NCBI RefSeq assembly: GCF_015767265.1
Contig: NZ_JADPIB010000004.1
Span: forward strand, 1 to 64,000
Direction of reading: 5' to 3'
Length of the DNA stretch: 64,000 nucleotides
Source: Aureivirga marina
Lineage (GTDB): Bacteria > Bacteroidota > Bacteroidia > Flavobacteriales > Flavobacteriaceae
Numbering within the stretch: the stretch's first letter is position 1; every line of letters begins with the position of its first letter. The notes beneath the pieces are model-generated. The model made no database searches. It saw nothing but the letters and a program-made list of their open reading frames with translations, and was not told where the DNA came from. Position numbers and translations under genes: made by a program. This document shows, one piece after another, positions 17,205 to 26,504 of the stretch.

Positions 17205-17822
17205 ATGAAAAAATTAATTACTTCTATTGCTTGTGCAACTGCATTATTTTTCTCAGCTAACTCAAACGCTCAAGAAGTTGAATTCGGTGCAAAAGCAGGA
17301 ATTAACTTTTCAAATGCATCAGGAGATATTAAAAATAATTCTGCAAAATTAGGATTCTATGTTGGAGGTCTTGCAGATATCAAAATTTCAGATAAATTCT
17401 CTATTCAACCAGAATTAGTATATTCTTTAGAAGGATATAATCTTGAAACATTAACTGTTGATGGAGCATCAATCACTACAGAAGATAAACCTTTAAATTT
17501 ATCATATTTAAACGTAGCTGGAATGGCTAAATATTATATTACAGATGGGTTAAATGTAGAAGCTGGACCACAAATAGGTTTCTTATTAGGAGCAAGTTTT
17601 GATGGAGAATCTGAAATTAGTGGAGTAGAAATTAAGGATGGTTATAAATCAATTAATTTCGGATTAAACTTTGGAGCTGGATATGAATTAGAAAGCGGTT
17701 TAGGATTTAATGCTAGATACGCTCTAGGATTATCTTCTATTGCTGAAGATGTTGATGGTGAGAGTTTTTCTGAGAAAACAGCAACTTTTTCAATTGGAGT
17801 TTTCTATAAATTCAACAAATAA
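17205..17822 (+). CDS. Porin-family outer membrane beta-barrel protein
   Basis: 205-residue secreted protein with a signal peptide (LITSIACATALFFSANSNAQ) and the typical opening of small Bacteroidota outer-membrane barrels, VEFGAKAGINFSNASGD. It continues with alternating strands (FSIQPELVYSLEGY, LNLSYLNVAGMAKYYI, LNVEAGPQIGFLLGA) and ends TFSIGVFYKFNK, a terminal barrel strand. Family: outer-membrane beta-barrel (OMP_b-brl type). The role is unknown; such barrels are often abundant and structural. Monocistronic and convergent with the helicase gene. Confidence 0.88.
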   Translation: MKKLITSIACATALFFSANSNAQEVEFGAKAGINFSNASGDIKNNSAKLGFYVGGLADIKISDKFSIQPELVYSLEGYNLETLTVDGASITTEDKPLNLSYLNVAGMAKYYITDGLNVEAGPQIGFLLGASFDGESEISGVEIKDGYKSINFGLNFGAGYELESGLGFNARYALGLSSIAEDVDGESFSEKTATFSIGVFYKFNK

Positions 17823-17843
17823 AAATTTATTTAAGATCATAAA

Positions 17844-17873
17844 AAAAACTCCTGATTTTTTCAGGAGTTTTTT
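17844..17873. terminator. Bidirectional terminator between barrel gene and helicase
   Basis: AAAAACTCCTGA (17844-17855) / TCAGGAGTTTTT (17861-17872) with A- and T-runs on the outer sides; 2 bp from the convergent helicase stop. Confidence 0.9.
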
Positions 17874-17875
17874 GT

Positions 17876-19225
17876 TTATCTACGTTTTCTTTTTTGACCT
17901 CTTGTTTTTGGTTTTTTATACTTTTCACGCATTACATCTGCTTTTCTTTTCTTGATGTTTACTTTTTTATTCTTTTCTTTTTTCTCATGAAAAGCTGGAC
18001 CAACATCTTCTCTTTTTGGAATTTTAATTCTTAATTCTGGAATTTCTTCTCTTGGAATTTCAATTGGAGCTAAATTTGTCGAAATCTCTAAATCTTCTGG
18101 TAATTCTTTTTTAGAAATTTCAATATTCATTAATTCTTCAATATTCTTCAAATTTTCCATTTCCCCTTCAGAAACTAAAGCAATTGCATTTCCATCTTTA
18201 TCTGCACGACCCGTTCTACCAATTCTATGCATGTAATTTTCTGGTGAATCTGGTAAATCAAAATTGATAACATGACTTACATTTTCTACATCAATTCCTC
18301 TTGCGACAACATCTGTTGCAATTAATAATTGATAAGTTCCATCTTTGAAATTATTCACTGAATGAAAACGGTTGTTTTGTGATTTATTTGAATGAATTAC
18401 ACCAATTTTATCTTCAAAATCATCTTCAAATTCTTCATAAATAGCATCCGCGATTTTCTTATTTCCAGCGAAAACCAATACTTTTTGCATGGTTTCATCT
18501 TGTGAAATTAAATACTTGATTAAGTTTATTTTTGTGTAAAAATTTGGAAGAAAATATTTTGATTGCTGAATTTTCTCTAAAGGAGTTCCAGAAGGTGCAG
18601 CTTCAACTTTTTTCGGATCATTGAAAAAATCTTTAATTAAAATTTCCACATCTTCTGTTAAAGTTGCAGAAAACATCAAGTTTTGTCTACGCTTTGGTAA
18701 AAGATCAAAAATTTGAATCAATTGATGACGAAAACCTAAGTTTAACATTTCATCAACTTCATCAATAATGAATTTTTTAATTTCTTTCAATTTTAAAACA
18801 CCATCAAGTGATAAATCAATCAATCTTCCTGGAGTTGCTACTAAAACATCTAAACCTTGAACAACAATATCTTTCTGTGTTCGAATATTTGTTCCACCAT
18901 ACACTCCACGAACAACAACATTCATGTATTCCGTAAGTTTTTCAACTTCTTCTACAACCTGATTTACCAATTCTCTTGTTGGAACAACAATTAAAATTTG
19001 TGGAGCAGTACCTTTTGAGAATTTCCATTGTCTTAAACTTGGTAATAAATATGCAAAAGTTTTTCCTGTTCCTGTTTGTGCAATTCCTACAATATCTTTT
19101 CCTGACATCACTTCAGAAAATACTTTTGCTTGAATCGTAGTCGGGCGAGTTATACCCATATCATGCAACGCATTTTTTAAAGATGTGCTTAAGTTTAAAT
19201 CATCAAAAGTTATTTCTCCAGTCAT
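17876..19225 (-). CDS. DEAD-box ATP-dependent RNA helicase (RhlE-like)
   Basis: Cytoplasmic RNA helicase for RNA remodelling, probably in ribosome assembly, mRNA turnover or cold adaptation. Motifs run in the canonical order: Q motif (TRPTTIQAKVF), motif I AQTGTGKT, Ia PTRELVNQ, Ib TPGRLID, motif II DEVD (the DEAD position reads D-E-V-D), motif III SAT, then RGIDVENV and HRIGRTGRADKDG. The C-terminal tail is very basic (KKVNIKKRKADVMR, KTRGQKRKRR). The open frame extends to a TTG at 19255, but that is inside the predicted promoter, so the ATG at 19225 (MTGEITFDDLNL) is chosen. About 449 residues. Confidence 0.92.
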   Translation of the reverse strand: MTGEITFDDLNLSTSLKNALHDMGITRPTTIQAKVFSEVMSGKDIVGIAQTGTGKTFAYLLPSLRQWKFSKGTAPQILIVVPTRELVNQVVEEVEKLTEYMNVVVRGVYGGTNIRTQKDIVVQGLDVLVATPGRLIDLSLDGVLKLKEIKKFIIDEVDEMLNLGFRHQLIQIFDLLPKRRQNLMFSATLTEDVEILIKDFFNDPKKVEAAPSGTPLEKIQQSKYFLPNFYTKINLIKYLISQDETMQKVLVFAGNKKIADAIYEEFEDDFEDKIGVIHSNKSQNNRFHSVNNFKDGTYQLLIATDVVARGIDVENVSHVINFDLPDSPENYMHRIGRTGRADKDGNAIALVSEGEMENLKNIEELMNIEISKKELPEDLEISTNLAPIEIPREEIPELRIKIPKREDVGPAFHEKKEKNKKVNIKKRKADVMREKYKKPKTRGQKRKRR

Positions 19226-19595
19226 AATTCTAATTTCTAAAAATTGAATTTGCAAAGATACATAACCTAATCTTGATTAGTCGAAAATTTTTGAATTAAA
19301 TAACTATTTCATAAAATAAATCTTAAAAAAATGGAATAACTTTTAACAATTTTATTATTTAATATAATTCAAAAAATATTTAATTTTAATATGTAGTATT
19401 TAAGTATTTATAGGTATTTTTATTAAATGTGTTATTATAAAATATAATATTTAAAAATAATTCAAAATAATTCAGAAAATATTATAAAAATTTTAACATA
19501 AAAACTGGGATTCTAAGCACATTTATACTTATATATGCACAATATTTTAAAACCCCTATAGTTTTAAAGGTTATGTTCAATTAATAAGTACAAAA
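19226..19595. other. Divergent AT-rich spacer with helicase promoter
   Basis: 370 bases, very AT-rich, between the helicase start (minus) and the M23 peptidase start (plus). The only element I can support is the minus-strand -7 box at 19253-19260. No exact plus-strand TAnnTTTG box is visible for the peptidase. Confidence 0.5.
19253..19260 (-). promoter_or_regulatory. Predicted promoter (-7 box) of the DEAD-box helicase
   Basis: Minus-strand TATCTTTG matches TAnnTTTG. The predicted transcript would begin near 19249, ruling out the TTG at 19255 as start codon. Confidence 0.6.
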
Positions 19596-20564
19596 ATGTC
19601 TTTTAAGAAATTTTTTAACATCGTTTTATTCGCCACATTGATATCCATAAGCTTCAAAGTTGAAGCACAACAATTTATATATTCGACTAAATTTAAAAGT
19701 TATAACACAGAACAAAAAAAGTTTAACAAAGCAATTGAAGAAGCTAGAATCGAGCTTGAAAAAATTGAAGCTGCTAAAAAAGCAAAAGAGGCTGCAATTT
19801 TAGCAAAGAAAATGGCTTTTTTAAATGAAAACTGGACAAACAAACAGTTCTTTGCTTATGACAGAAAAACTATAAAAGAACCTTTTCACCTTGAATTTGA
19901 TACTTTAAATTATTCTTCGCCAATAGATAAAGATAAAGTTGTAACCTCTAGATTTGGTTGGAGAAAAGGAAGAGCGCACAATGGAATTGACATTGATTTA
20001 GTAAAAGGAGATTCTGTTCGAGCGATTTTACCAGGAAAAGTACGTTACGTAAAATGGCATGGAGGTCATGGTAGAACTGTGGTTGTTCGCCATGATAATG
20101 GATTGGAAACTGTTTATGCACATTTGACTAAACAATTGGTAAAAGAAAATCAAGAAGTAAAACAAGGAGAAGTTTTAGGAACTGGAGGAATTACAGGAAA
20201 TGCTCGTGGAAGTCACTTACATTTGGAGGTTCGTTATAAAGGACAACCAATTAATCCTGAGTATTTATTTGATTTCTCAGATACTAATGAAATTCGTTCA
20301 CAAGATCTTTGGGTTTCAAGAAAATATACAAATCCAGTAAATTTTTCTTCAAGAAGAAAACCAAAAATTACAGTTCATAATTCTGAAGAAGAAGCTAAAA
20401 ATGCTAGTAAAATTCAGAAGAAAATTTATAGAATTAGAAGAGGAGATACGCTTTCAAAAATTGCATATCGCAATAATATGAGTATCACTCAAATTTGTAA
20501 ATTGAATAAAATCAGTAGAAATAAAACATTAAGAATCGGTCAAAAATTAGTTTTGATTGAATAA
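19596..20564 (+). CDS. M23 family metallopeptidase with LysM domain
   Basis: Secreted cell-wall hydrolase. A signal peptide (VLFATLISISFKVEAQQ) is followed by a short Lys/Glu/Ala-rich helix (about 40-75). The LytM/M23 zinc endopeptidase domain has His128 and Asp132 in HNGIDID and His207/His209 in SHLHLEVRY. A C-terminal LysM peptidoglycan-binding domain covers about 277-321 (YRIRRGDTLSKIAYRNN). All zinc ligands are present, so it should be catalytically active, unlike EnvC/NlpD-type activators. 322 residues. Probably acts in cell division or envelope growth; monocistronic with its own terminator. Confidence 0.92.
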   Translation: MSFKKFFNIVLFATLISISFKVEAQQFIYSTKFKSYNTEQKKFNKAIEEARIELEKIEAAKKAKEAAILAKKMAFLNENWTNKQFFAYDRKTIKEPFHLEFDTLNYSSPIDKDKVVTSRFGWRKGRAHNGIDIDLVKGDSVRAILPGKVRYVKWHGGHGRTVVVRHDNGLETVYAHLTKQLVKENQEVKQGEVLGTGGITGNARGSHLHLEVRYKGQPINPEYLFDFSDTNEIRSQDLWVSRKYTNPVNFSSRRKPKITVHNSEEEAKNASKIQKKIYRIRRGDTLSKIAYRNNMSITQICKLNKISRNKTLRIGQKLVLIE

Positions 20565-20586
20565 TGAATTTAAATTTAAGATATAG

Positions 20587-20616
20587 AAAAGCCGAAGTTT
20601 TAAACTTCGGCTTTTT
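20587..20616 (+). terminator. Intrinsic terminator after M23 peptidase
   Basis: AAAAGCCGAAGTTT / AAACTTCGGCTTTT, nearly perfect palindrome followed by T-run. Confidence 0.9.
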
Positions 20617-20767
20617 TGATTTATAATGTTATTTCCGTAAACTATAAATCTAAATTAATACAAATTATAAAAAAAGTTCTTTTAATGTTTCAAAGACGAA
20701 AACGAGTGTGTTATATACAGTTTCACTAAAAATATATTTAGATAAAACTTTTAAAATTTCAATCAGA

Positions 20768-23179
20768 TTATTCATATTTTAAATATTGCGTTGTTTTAAT
20801 TTTTGTTGCGATAAATGCTTTTGTTCCTACAACAATTAAAACTAAAAAAGTTAGTAGAATAGGTGTTAATACATAAGGTAAAATTGGCATATGGATTCTA
20901 TAAATAAAGTTATCTAGCCAAAGTTGCATCAAATAAAAAGCAATTGGAAAAACTAAAATACTTGAGATAAAAACCACTTTGAAAAATATTTGCATCAAAG
21001 GAAGCATCATTTCTTTTGTTGTAGCTCCTAGAGTTTTTCGAATAGCAATTTCCTTATATCTTTCTTGAATTGTTAAGCTACAAAGTGCAAAAAGTCCAAG
21101 AGTTGCAATTAAAATCACTAAAAAAGATAAGATTTTAAATAAAGTCATTTGTTGTTGGTATTCCTCATAACTTTTCGCAAATTTTTTATCTGCAAATTCA
21201 TAAGTAAAAGGAAACTCTTTTTGATAATTATTCCTCCAAAAAGTTTCAATATGAGAAATAGTTTCAGGAATATTTTCAGAACTAATTTTAAACTGTATTG
21301 AATTCATCAAACTGCTAAACCATTCAATATTTTTAAAACTTGTCAAAACCATCGGTTTGATTTCATTATCAAATCCAAGAATATGATAATCTTTTACCAT
21401 TCCAACAATTGTAACCCAACCATCAAATTTTTCAGTTTCAATTCCAAGTCTCACTTTTTTTCCAATTGGATCTTCTAAGAAATTCAATCGCTTTGCAAAA
21501 GCTTCATTAATGATGATATTTCTTAATGTATCCGAAGCAATATTTTCTTTAAAATCTCTTCCTTTTACAACTGGAATTTTATACATATCTAAATAATCAG
21601 TTGTGACTAAATTAATTTTCGCATCGATAATTTGATCTTCATAATTTAAAGCGAATGTTATAAAATCTCCTCCTGGTGGAACTGAATTTGTGCTGATTTC
21701 ATGAATAGAAGAATGTTTTATCAATTCTTTTTTAGCTAATTCAAATTTTTTGATTGTATTCTCTTCTTCATGAAAATCTACAATTAAAATTTGATCTCCA
21801 GAAAAACCTAAATCTTTGTGCATCATAAAATCAACTTGCTTTTGAATTACAAGAATTCCTATGATGAAAAAACCAGAGATTAAAAACTGTGTTCCAAGAA
21901 TAAAATGTCTGAAAATTTTTCCTTTTTTAGTTTTAAATTGATTTCCTTTTAATGCTTTAATCATTTCTATTTTATAAAAATAAAAAGAAGGAATTCCACT
22001 GATAAAAAGTGTGAAAACTAGAGTTATTAAAAGAATTTGAACTAATGTTTTCCAATGAAAAAGAACTAAATTAATTCCCATAAATTGATTAAAATATGGA
22101 AGTAAAATTTCAATCAAAATAAACCCAGAAAACAAAGAAAATAAAGTAAGAATTAATACTTCTAAAAAATAGAATTTCGCTAACGATAGAGGGGAAGTTC
22201 CCAAACATTTTTTGATTCCAATTTCTTTTGCTCTTTGTGTCAAAGTTACTGTTGCCAAATTGATGAAATTTAATCCTGAGATAATCAATAATAAAATGGA
22301 TAAACCAAGAAGAATCATAATCATCTGATAATTTGCTTTCCTCTCTGGTCCAGCATTTTCAGCAATTGTGTTTAAATGTAATTCCGATAAAGGCTCGACA
22401 ATAATTGCCATTCCAAGTTTTTCTTCATATTCTTCAACAGATAATCCTTCTTCTTTTGCTCCAATAGTGGAACGATAATTACTAAAAATTTGATTCATTT
22501 TTTCAGCAACTAATTTTGAATCTGCATTTTCAGAGAATTTGCAAAAAAGTGTTTTAGAAAACCAATCCCAATTGTCAATTTCAAGGTTTCGTAATGGAAC
22601 AATCATTTCTGGTTGGAAATAGGATTTTTCTGGAATTTTATAAACAGATATGATAATATAGTTTTCCGAATCATAAAAAAGATTTTTACCGATTACATCT
22701 GTTGTTTTAAATATTTTTTTCGCAAAACCATCAGATATTGCAATATGCGTTTTACTTTCTTTCAGTTTTTCCGAATTTCCTTTTATAATTTCATATGGAA
22801 AGAAATCGAAAAAATTGGATTGTGAATGAAGAATTTTCTCACTGTAAATTGATTTATTTTGATTTTTTACAATTCTTTTTTCGTAATAGTTTTGTGTCAA
22901 AAAATAATCTTCAACTTCAGGAATTTCTTCTTTAAAAGTAGGCCCTTCTATAAAAGTTGCTGTTGACCAAATTTCGTTTTCGGCATGACTTTTATGTAAA
23001 ATTCTATAAATATTTTCTTTTTCTGGATGCCATTGATGGTATGATTTTTCTTCATTTAAATACAATAACATTAATGTCAATCCAGTAAAACCTAAAGTTA
23101 AACCTAAGTAATTTACAAAAGTGTTTAACTTTCGTTTTTGGTGATGTTTCCAAAATAATTTAAACCAAATCTTTAGCAT
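20768..23179 (-). CDS. ABC transporter permease, MacB/FtsX-like (second copy)
   Basis: 803-residue inner-membrane permease. The layout is one N-terminal helix (NYLGLTLGFTGLTLMLLYL), a periplasmic MacB_PCD-type domain, three helices with the FtsX signature (INLATVTLTQRAKEIGIKKCLG, about 305-326), a second helix and periplasmic domain, and a C-terminal FtsX block with a second RYKEIAIRKTLGAT. This duplicated FtsX organisation belongs to the lipid/peptide/antibiotic exporters of the Bacteroidota 'FtsX-like permease' class. It ends the operon HlyD-ATPase-permease-permease and starts 2 bp after its paralogue; the two probably form a heterodimer. The substrate is unknown. Confidence 0.9.
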   Translation of the reverse strand: MLKIWFKLFWKHHQKRKLNTFVNYLGLTLGFTGLTLMLLYLNEEKSYHQWHPEKENIYRILHKSHAENEIWSTATFIEGPTFKEEIPEVEDYFLTQNYYEKRIVKNQNKSIYSEKILHSQSNFFDFFPYEIIKGNSEKLKESKTHIAISDGFAKKIFKTTDVIGKNLFYDSENYIIISVYKIPEKSYFQPEMIVPLRNLEIDNWDWFSKTLFCKFSENADSKLVAEKMNQIFSNYRSTIGAKEEGLSVEEYEEKLGMAIIVEPLSELHLNTIAENAGPERKANYQMIMILLGLSILLLIISGLNFINLATVTLTQRAKEIGIKKCLGTSPLSLAKFYFLEVLILTLFSLFSGFILIEILLPYFNQFMGINLVLFHWKTLVQILLITLVFTLFISGIPSFYFYKIEMIKALKGNQFKTKKGKIFRHFILGTQFLISGFFIIGILVIQKQVDFMMHKDLGFSGDQILIVDFHEEENTIKKFELAKKELIKHSSIHEISTNSVPPGGDFITFALNYEDQIIDAKINLVTTDYLDMYKIPVVKGRDFKENIASDTLRNIIINEAFAKRLNFLEDPIGKKVRLGIETEKFDGWVTIVGMVKDYHILGFDNEIKPMVLTSFKNIEWFSSLMNSIQFKISSENIPETISHIETFWRNNYQKEFPFTYEFADKKFAKSYEEYQQQMTLFKILSFLVILIATLGLFALCSLTIQERYKEIAIRKTLGATTKEMMLPLMQIFFKVVFISSILVFPIAFYLMQLWLDNFIYRIHMPILPYVLTPILLTFLVLIVVGTKAFIATKIKTTQYLKYE

Positions 23180-23181
23180 TT

Positions 23182-25587
23182 TTATTCGTATTTTAAGTAA
23201 TGAGTGATATCAACTTTTGTAGCATTATAAGCTTTTACTCCAACAACAATCAAGACTAGAAGAATCAAAATAATTGGTGTAAAAACAAAAGGTGTGATTG
23301 GCATTTCAATTCTGTAGGCAAAATTATCTAACCATAATTGCATTAAGTAAAAACTCAGGGGAATTACAATAATACTTGCAATAAGAGCTACTTTTAAAAA
23401 GACATTTAGAAGAGATTTCATCAATTCTTTATCAGAAGCTCCGAGTGTTTTTCGAATTGCGATTTCTTTGTATCTCTGCCTGATTGTTAAAGTTGATAGC
23501 GCGTATAATCCTAGAAGTGCAATCAAAATTACAACTCCAGATAGGATTAAAAATAAAGTTTGTTGTTTTTGATATTTTTTAAAATAACGAGCAAATCTTT
23601 TATCTAAAAAATCGTGAACAAAAGGATATCCTTGTTCGATATTTTCTTGCCAATAATTTTCAATATAGGCGATTGTTTCTTGAATATTTTCTTCTTTTAT
23701 TTTAAACTGAATGATATGAAAATTAAATTGCTTAATCCAGTCTACAGTTTTCCAATGTAAAATAAAAGTTGGTTTAATCTCTGAGTTAAAACCTCTTGCA
23801 TGATAATCTTCTACAAGCCCAATAACTTCCATTGGTTCATCTCTATATCCTATTTGGATTTTCTTCCCAATAGGATCTTCATAAATTCCTAATTTTCTAG
23901 CAGCAGTTTCATTAAGTAACACATGTTCAATTGTATCTGAAACATATTTTTCCTCAAAAGATCTTCCTTTTAATATTTTAGAATTTACCATATTGAAATA
24001 ACCAAAATCAATCGCATTTGTATTAGATTGTACACTAACATCTTTGTATTCTATAGTCGTGGAACTGCTTCCCGCCATATTCGGCACATTGAATGCACTT
24101 GTGATAAATTCAATATTTGGATGTTTAATCAATTCTTTCTTTAATAATTCATATTTTTTATAGCGATTTGGACTTTGTTCATTTAACATTACAACCAAAA
24201 CTTGTTCTCCAGAAAACCCAACATCTTTGTTTAATAAATAATTCACTTGAGAATAAATTACCATGGTTCCGATTAAGAAAAATCCAGAAATAATAAACTG
24301 AATTCCAACCATAATATTTCTTAGAAGAACTCCTTTTTTCGTTTTACCAATATTTCCTTTTAATACATAAATACTTTTGAATTTTACCATAAATATTCCA
24401 GGAATTAAGGCAATTAAAAATGCTAATAAAATTGTAGTGCCAACGATTTTTATAATTTCTGAACTTGGAAGAAAGTTCATTTCTAATCGCATAAAATCTG
24501 AAAAATATGGAAGAAGAAGTTCTACAATAATTAGAGAAAGTAAAAAAGCAAAAAGACAATTTATAATTACTTCTAAAACATATTGGATAAAAATTTGAAA
24601 GTTCGAAAGTCCAAGAGTTTTTTTAATTCCAACTTCTTTTGCTCGATCCAAAATACTCGCCACAGCAAGATTAATAACATTTACCACAGAAATAATTATC
24701 AAAACAATCGAAAGTCCAAAAAGCATCATAATTAATTTATAATCTCCAGAACCTTCTGGTCCAGAATCACCAACATAATTTTTTAATCTAATATCAGATA
24801 AAGATTCTAATAAAACATCCATCGCATATTTATCTTCAAACTCTTCTGGTGTAATTCCAATTAATTTTGCTTGTGTTGTTGTACGATATTTTTTAAAAAT
24901 AGCATTCATTTTATGCTGGACTGTTTGTACATCTGCATTTGGACTAAGTTTACAAAACAACACTTTAGAGAAATTTCCCCAATCTCCATTTAATTCGTTC
25001 TGATATTGAAGAATAATATTTGGATTGAAATAAGATTTATCATTTCTTTCAAAAACTGTAGCTACTTTATATAAAACACCATCTAATTCAATTGTTTTTC
25101 CAATCGCAGATTCTTCACCAAAAAATAGTTTTGCTTTCTCTTCAGAAATAGCAACATGATTTTTTACTTCTGAAAATTTTTCCATGCTTCCTTCTACAAT
25201 TTTAAATGGAAAAAACTCAAAGAAGTTCTTTTGTCCTAACGTAATCTTTTTAGTGTAAAAATCTTTTTCTGCAACTTTAATTTTTAATGATTGATACCAA
25301 TGATTATTGTAATAAATAGATTCAACTTCTGGAATTTCACTTAAAAAATAGGCTCCTTCTTTTTCTGAAGAAGTATCCCAAGCTTCATTTCCTTTCATTT
25401 GATGAACAATTCTGTAAATATTATCCTTATTAGGATTCCATTGATTGTATGATTTTTCTGTAAAATAATATGTAGAAACCAAAATAAACCCAACCAAACC
25501 AAGTGTTAATCCGAGTAGATTAATAATAGTATGTAGCCAATTTTTTCGACTATTTCGATAGAATATTTTAAACCAGATTTTTAGCAT
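23182..25587 (-). CDS. ABC transporter permease, MacB/FtsX-like (first copy)
   Basis: 801 residues with the same architecture as the following gene: a leading helix (NLLGLTLGLVGFILVSTYY), MacB_PCD-like periplasmic domain, helix block with LDRAKEVGIKKTLGLS, internal helix LRNIMVGIQFIISGFFLIGTMV, second periplasmic domain and a final FtsX block with RQRYKEIAIRKTLGASD. The two proteins align throughout but have diverged considerably, so the duplication is old. Transcribed with the ATPase and HlyD adaptor upstream. As in MacB, the long periplasmic domain should contact the adaptor. Confidence 0.9.
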   Translation of the reverse strand: MLKIWFKIFYRNSRKNWLHTIINLLGLTLGLVGFILVSTYYFTEKSYNQWNPNKDNIYRIVHQMKGNEAWDTSSEKEGAYFLSEIPEVESIYYNNHWYQSLKIKVAEKDFYTKKITLGQKNFFEFFPFKIVEGSMEKFSEVKNHVAISEEKAKLFFGEESAIGKTIELDGVLYKVATVFERNDKSYFNPNIILQYQNELNGDWGNFSKVLFCKLSPNADVQTVQHKMNAIFKKYRTTTQAKLIGITPEEFEDKYAMDVLLESLSDIRLKNYVGDSGPEGSGDYKLIMMLFGLSIVLIIISVVNVINLAVASILDRAKEVGIKKTLGLSNFQIFIQYVLEVIINCLFAFLLSLIIVELLLPYFSDFMRLEMNFLPSSEIIKIVGTTILLAFLIALIPGIFMVKFKSIYVLKGNIGKTKKGVLLRNIMVGIQFIISGFFLIGTMVIYSQVNYLLNKDVGFSGEQVLVVMLNEQSPNRYKKYELLKKELIKHPNIEFITSAFNVPNMAGSSSTTIEYKDVSVQSNTNAIDFGYFNMVNSKILKGRSFEEKYVSDTIEHVLLNETAARKLGIYEDPIGKKIQIGYRDEPMEVIGLVEDYHARGFNSEIKPTFILHWKTVDWIKQFNFHIIQFKIKEENIQETIAYIENYWQENIEQGYPFVHDFLDKRFARYFKKYQKQQTLFLILSGVVILIALLGLYALSTLTIRQRYKEIAIRKTLGASDKELMKSLLNVFLKVALIASIIVIPLSFYLMQLWLDNFAYRIEMPITPFVFTPIILILLVLIVVGVKAYNATKVDITHYLKYE

Positions 25588-25665
25588 TTTTTATTTTAGA
25601 GTTTGAAGTTGATTAATAGTTTTTGATGATGATTTATTTTATGATAAAGATGAATTTACTGTGGT

Positions 25666-25684
25666 GGCTGAGCGAAGTCGAAGC
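25666..25684 (+). repeat. Short interspersed repeat GGCTGAGCGAAGTCGAAGC, copy 1
   Basis: 19-base element in the spacer between permease and ATPase genes. It is much more GC-rich than its surroundings and identical to copy 2 over 19 bases. Both copies have the same orientation. It resembles REP-like intergenic repeats seen in several bacteria. Confidence 0.8.
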
Positions 25685-25729
25685 TAGATACGATTCTATT
25701 TTTATTATTTTTTATAAAACTTCCACGAC

Positions 25730-25749
25730 GGCTGAGCGAAGTCGAAGCC
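25730..25749 (+). repeat. Short interspersed repeat GGCTGAGCGAAGTCGAAGCC, copy 2
   Basis: Identical to copy 1 with one more base. The last base falls in the ATPase stop codon (minus-strand TAG at 25751-25749), so the repeat abuts the coding end. GGCT/AGCC at the tips can pair. Confidence 0.8.
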
Positions 25750-26450
25750 TATTGCACTAAAACATCTAATTTTTGAATATTACTATGCTCTGAAACAATT
25801 TCTCCATCTTTCATTTTTATAATTCTACTTGAAAATTTAGCATCGTATTCCGAATGTGTTACCATTACAATTGTTGCTCCTTGCGCATGTAATTCACTAA
25901 AAAGTTCCATCACTTCATTTCCATTTTTACTATCCAAGTTTCCTGTTGGTTCATCTGCTAAAATCAATTTCGGATTCGTAACTAAAGCTCTTGCAACAGC
26001 AACTCTTTGTTGTTGTCCTCCAGAAAGTTGTAAAGGGTAATGCTTTGCTCTATGAGAAATTCCAACTCGTTCTAAAATTTCTGTAACTCGTTTTTTTCGC
26101 TCATTTGGTTTTACTTTATTATAAATCAGAGGAAGTTCTACATTTTCATATACAGACAATTCGTCAATCAAATTAAAATTCTGAAATACAAATCCAATAT
26201 TTGCTTTTCGAATTGTTGATCTTTCTTTTTCTTTTAAATTTGCAACCTCTTTCCCGTCAAAACTATAACTTCCTTTCTCTGGAGAATCTAATAATCCAAC
26301 AATATTCAATAAAGTGGATTTTCCACAACCAGAAGTTCCCATAATCGAAACAAATTCCCCTTTTTTAATTTCCATATCTAAATTGTGTAAAGCTGTTGTT
26401 TCTACTTCCTCTGTTCTATATATTTTGCTTAAATTTTTAATACTTAACAT
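25749..26450 (-). CDS. ABC transporter ATP-binding protein, LolD/MacB-type
   Basis: Cytoplasmic ATPase driving the FtsX-type permeases. Walker A GTSGCGKST, Q-loop FVFQNFNLID, signature LSGGQQQRVAVARAL, Walker B LILADEPTGNLDS and switch His in MVTHSEYDA are all present, so it should be active. About 233 residues. The frame is open from a TTG at 26456, but the ATG at 26450 (MLSIKNLSKIY) is the normal N-terminus. It lies 54 bp after the HlyD adaptor and 161 bp before the first permease; that spacer carries two REP-like repeats. Confidence 0.93.
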   Translation of the reverse strand: MLSIKNLSKIYRTEEVETTALHNLDMEIKKGEFVSIMGTSGCGKSTLLNIVGLLDSPEKGSYSFDGKEVANLKEKERSTIRKANIGFVFQNFNLIDELSVYENVELPLIYNKVKPNERKKRVTEILERVGISHRAKHYPLQLSGGQQQRVAVARALVTNPKLILADEPTGNLDSKNGNEVMELFSELHAQGATIVMVTHSEYDAKFSSRIIKMKDGEIVSEHSNIQKLDVLVQ

Positions 26451-26504
26451 GTTCAATTTTTTTATAATTAATACTTAATTTTCTTTTTATAATTTTAAAT
26501 AAAC

